Below the pieces are notes generated by a model. That model was not told where the DNA came from and did no database searches. It saw only the letters and a list, made by a program, of their open reading frames with translations. A stretch of DNA of 64,000 nucleotides from Anarhynchus alexandrinus. Taxonomy: Eukaryota > Chordata > Aves > Charadriiformes > Charadriidae. The translations under genes were made by a program, and so were the position numbers. Of this stretch, positions 60,059-64,000 are shown one piece after another. The stretch covers positions 1,019,448 to 1,083,447 of the forward strand of contig VUYV01000036.1 of the NCBI GenBank assembly GCA_008711295.1, written 5' to 3'. Numbering within the stretch: position 1 is the first letter of the stretch; every line of letters starts with the position of its first letter.

Positions 60059-60800
60059 ATCATAGAAACATAGAATCATTTAGTTTGGAAAAGAGCTTTA
60101 AGATCATTGAGTCCAATCATTAACCTAACACTGCCAACACCGCCACTAAACCCTAAGTGCCACATCTGCACATCTTTTAAATACTTCCAGGGATTGTGAC
60201 TCTACCACTTCCCTGGGCAGCCTGTTCCAATGCTTGACAACCCCTTCGGTGAAGAAACTTTTCCTAATATCCAATCTAAACCTCCCCTGGTACAACTTAA
60301 GGCCATTTCCTCTTGTTCTATTGCTTGTTACTTTGGGAGACGAGACTGACCCCCACCTTGCTACAACCTCCTTTCAGGTAGCTGTTGAGAGTGATAAGGT
60401 CTCCCCTCAGCCTCCTTTTCTCCTGGCTAAACAGCCCCAGTTCTCTCAGCCAAGAGGATCATAAGACTTGTTCTCCAGACCCCTCACCAGCTTTGTTGCC
60501 CTTCTCTGGACACGCTCCAGCACCTCAATGTTTTTCTTGTCCTGAGGGGCACAAAACTGAACACAGTATTCGAGGTGGGGCCTCACCAATGCCAAGTACG
60601 GGGGGACACTCACTTCCCTAGTCCTACTGGCCACACTATTCCTGATACAGGCCAGGATGTTGCTGTCTTTCTTGGCCACCTGGGCACACTACTGGCTCAT
60701 CTTTAGCCGGCTGTCCACCAACACCCGCAGCTCCTTTTCCTCTGGGCAGCTTTCTAGCCACTCTTCCCCAAGCCTGCAGGGTTTGCCACTTTGCCTATGG
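60059..60800 (-). mobile_element. CR1 LINE, antisense, 5'-truncated
   Basis: Starts with 'atcatagaaacatagaatca', the reverse complement of the 3' tail. It continues through 'accttaagcaa'-less 3' UTR text ('aacctaacactgccaacacc') into the end of ORF2. The minus-strand frame 60446-60679 still reads [20 protein letters not shown], then [12 protein letters not shown], then [19 protein letters not shown]. Similarity ends near 'cttccccaagcctgcagg' at about 60765-60800. It is the longest CR1 fragment in the right half. Confidence 0.95.
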
Positions 60801-63800
60801 TTGCGGGACAGCCCTGTTGTTGACAAAGCTTTTGCATATATCCCAAGCTCTACCTAAGCCCTGAAAACAGCTATCCCCACAGAACTGCTGTTCTCACAGG
60901 ATTTGTGACAAGGCAGTTCATTAAACCCGTAATGTTGACATACATATGAGTGAGAGGCTTAGTGCACTCTTTCCCCACCCACACCCTGAGTGCCAGGGCT
61001 GTAAGCTACTCATGATGGTGCTGGTGTAAAGCAGTTTCTTCAAGGGTGACATTGAGCGCTTAGTGAGACTCCTCAGCCATAGATCATCTTTTGAAAGTCC
61101 ATCGGTTGAAGATGGATGTGCCTCTTTGTCTTTACAATTTTTTAAACTGCTAGTGCTTAGCGCTGTCTAACATGTGCTTAGTAATATATATTTGGCCAAT
61201 TTTCTGCTTGTCAGTCTGGAAAATCAGCAAAGAGTCATCTTTCAGTATTGAGCTTTGTACACAGCTAATGTTAAGGGAAAACATGGGACTGTTAACAAAG
61301 ACAAAGAGCATGAGCTGACATTATTTCCTTCGAGCTTCATTCAGCAGGAATGCCCTGTCAAGTGGAGCACATTATTCCCAAAAGCATTTTGAAAATTAGT
61401 GGGTGAACATCCTCTGTCGCTCTGTGATACTTGTTAAATATCAACAACGCTGCTGAGAGGGATGTATGGCATCGAGGGTGCGGCTAGAGAGCTGACAAAG
61501 GGCAACACAACACTTGCCATTTTTAGTTAGTTCCTTGTAAAACAAATAAGGAACAGTTTAAGTGGGTGAAAAGCTGGGCAGAGCCTGGCCCAAGTTTAGA
61601 CCTGAAATGCATGCACGTGGAAAATGGAGGGCAGAGTCCTCTCCAGGCGAAATAATCCGCCTGTATTTGTCAATGGATCTGTAGCACACCATTTACAAAA
61701 GCAAGAGTCTTACCAATGTTTCCTTAATGGTTTCCTTAATTATTCTAATTAATGAATGCCTAGTAGGTTGCTTCAGTCATTGGTGAATTCAAGTGCTGAT
61801 TCTATTCCTGCCTTGTCTTCAGGAATCCTGTAAGACAAGAAGTCAAGAATACAAAACAATGACAAGGAAGCGGCCAGTGACTGGAACTTGAAAGAAAATA
61901 ATAAAAGAATTATCATGATTTAAAATGTAGGTACAGTGCTAGAAAAAGACAATGCTCCCAAGAACAGAGGGAAGAGTTTTACTGTCTTACTGCCTGGCAT
62001 GATTAGCTGTGTTGTGGATTTCTTCCTTTTTTTACTGGTCCTAGTGACAAGAGAACATGCACTTGATAGAGCTTTTTCATTCAGTATATATTTAACTGTA
62101 ACCTCACATTTTGCAAAAAGCAGAGAATAATGTATTACTAGGCAATCTAATATCAAATGATGAGCAAACAATTCAGGAATAAATTAAAGTCCCACTGAAC
62201 CCAAATTGCTGGTTAAGCTGAACAAGCTCTGAAAATATAATTATCTTGTGGGAGTTCATCTTGTCTTTCTGAATAACTCTAAATATTTATTTCACAAATC
62301 TGTTCATAGGTTGGTTGTGGGTTTTTTTTTAAACTCTCCTAAATCAATTAATGCAATATAACATGAGAGTACACACAGTATAACAGTACCATAATACTAA
62401 AGATGCAAGTTCATGTTTCTTTTGTTAATGTGGCTCTAGAAAAAAAACTCTAACATGTTATAGACTACAAGGGCATCATTGCTTTGCAGTGAAATCCTGG
62501 TTGTCTGAATCAGGTGACATCAAGGATTTGCAGGTAATTGCGAATAAACACAAAAAGTGGAAAATAATAGTGGAAGAAGTAGCTTGTTAGAGGGAGAAGT
62601 TTGGGTCACAGGTTTTCAATTACTGGGGTTCTATTGTGTAATTATTCCTTCTCTTCCCAATGTAAAGCAGGTATCTGCTGGAAAACAGTATCATCCATTT
62701 TTTTCTTTACGAAGAAAAGTATTCACAGTGAGAGTCAAAAGAAGTAGGAAAGTCCTTAAGAGATGCTAACAAGGTGGTTCAATGGGGTTTCTTCAGAACA
62801 TGCCAGTAGAATTCTTTTTCCTTGAAAAGAGAAATGCTTTTTTCCTACTGATAACGTCTGAGTCCCTAAAAATCACAGACCCTAACTGTACAGTCTGAGC
62901 CATATAAACAGAGTGTTATATGCATGAAAAATGCTTCTGAAATCCATGCTGCTGACATGGGTCCATTACGCCGATCACCCTAGAGAACCTGCCCACCAAG
63001 GTTCATTTCCCGATGATTAGCTTAGTCATGGAAGAGAGACATGATTGTATCTGCAGTCAGCCCAAAAACATTAGCAGCACTGATGCTGTTAGTTCAAAAA
63101 GAAATTATTTGTAAGCAAAAGTGGAGTCTCTATGATCTGATCACTAACATCAAGAGAACACGGTAAGCATAGCTGCAATTTTAGAGCGCTCTGCAGCTCA
63201 CTAGCTGAATTATTTTCCTTTTAATGTCAAACCGAATGTGCTGCTAGCCGATGTTCAACACAGTAACACAGAGCACTGCATTAACTCTTTGCTTAGCAAA
63301 GGCTGAGCTTCCCAAGAAAGGAGGATGGCAATAGCCAAGAGGTAGTAACCCATCGCAGCACACTCTTTCTGTCTGTATCTCTCTACTTCAGCAAAGGCTT
63401 TTGAATTTTAATCTCTTGGTCTCCATTTCACATACTTTTTTCAATCTACAGAATTCATGCAAGAAATGTAATTTTTTTTTTCCTCACAGTCTGTCTAATG
63501 ATGGGCTGCACACAGCTCATTCTGGACCCCAGATATGGGAGTCTTAAGAGAGCCATGTCAGTTTTAATTTCTCTCTTCTCCTTTCATAATTACCAGTGAA
63601 AATATAAAGTGATTCTAGGAGTGAGCAGAATAAACCACTTAATCTCTGCACCAGGACAGGAGGAAATACTTTTCTCCTCTTCTCAGGTTTATATGTACAG
63701 TATTGCCAAAGCTTCTAGAATTGGATTGAGATGTGGCAGTTGTCATTTTTTTTTCTTTTTTTGTAATGTACATTTCTTATACTTATGTTTGTACAAAGAA

Positions 63801-64000
63801 GTCTTGAAAGCAAGATCTGAATGTGTCCAGCAGTTTTAGAAGCCAACAGAAAAAATGCTTTTAAAATTTATCACTGAATGCCACGAATCAGGGAACTTTT
63901 ACATATGTTCGGTTAAAATTAATAGCACCCAAAATATACAATTCTAATTAGGAATAATGATTTCACAAATCTTCCCCAAATCTTCAGAGCTCTCCTGTCC
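60801..64000. other. Intergenic, no gene seen
   Basis: Unique-looking, AT-rich sequence to the window end. No repeat family and no coding frame with family resemblance. I looked for the basic N-terminal motifs of HMGN3 on the + strand and did not see them. Confidence 0.55.

Noticed and set aside
45533..64000. Search for HMGN3 exons on the + strand
   Set aside because: Its basic nucleosome-binding motif was not seen. It is probably further downstream.
1..64000. Endogenous retrovirus, LTR, CRISPR, tRNA or rRNA
   Set aside because: No LTR pair, gag/pol text, spaced direct-repeat array, tRNA cloverleaf or rRNA segment was seen by eye. Only LINE and possible SINE remnants.

Overview
This is nuclear DNA from a bird. 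The best evidence is at least eight 5'-truncated CR1 LINE copies on both strands, several ending in the avian CR1 3' tail (tandem ATTCTATG or ATTCTGTG). The one protein-coding gene is compact, has GT-AG introns, and is a clear orthologue of vertebrate LCA5 (lebercilin). No prokaryotic operon, phage, CRISPR array or organelle DNA is present.

Layout. Positions 1-8600 are intergenic, with three CR1 pieces. A GC- and CpG-rich island at about 8640-9530 carries four CCAAT boxes, GC boxes, a YY1-like site, a G-quadruplex motif and an imperfect RFX X-box. It is the likely LCA5 promoter. A candidate untranslated exon lies at 9682-9751. After a 6.2 kb intron containing one CR1, the exon with the start codon begins at 15969. 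Seven coding exons between 16156 and 28270 join in phase to a 684-residue protein (human lebercilin is about 697). The 3' UTR probably ends near 29.5 kb.

From about 29.5 kb to 64 kb I find no convincing gene. This interval holds CR1 copies of at least two ages, a MIR/CORE-SINE-like remnant at about 51.43-51.57 kb, simple repeats, a perfect 18-bp-arm hairpin at 57025-57064, and long AT-rich stretches without recognisable repeats. From memory of the human 6q14 locus, SH3BGRL2 lies upstream of LCA5 in divergent orientation and HMGN3 lies downstream. I saw no exon of either here, so the right half is probably the LCA5-HMGN3 intergenic region.

Function. Lebercilin is a coiled-coil protein of ciliary microtubules and the photoreceptor connecting cilium, needed for intraflagellar protein transport. 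Human loss causes Leber congenital amaurosis type 5. I found no sign of a previously undescribed system. The observations most worth checking are the promoter X-box and CCAAT array, the uORF-rich leader, the 57 kb hairpin, the ancient repeats and one possible orphan terminal exon near 35.4 kb.
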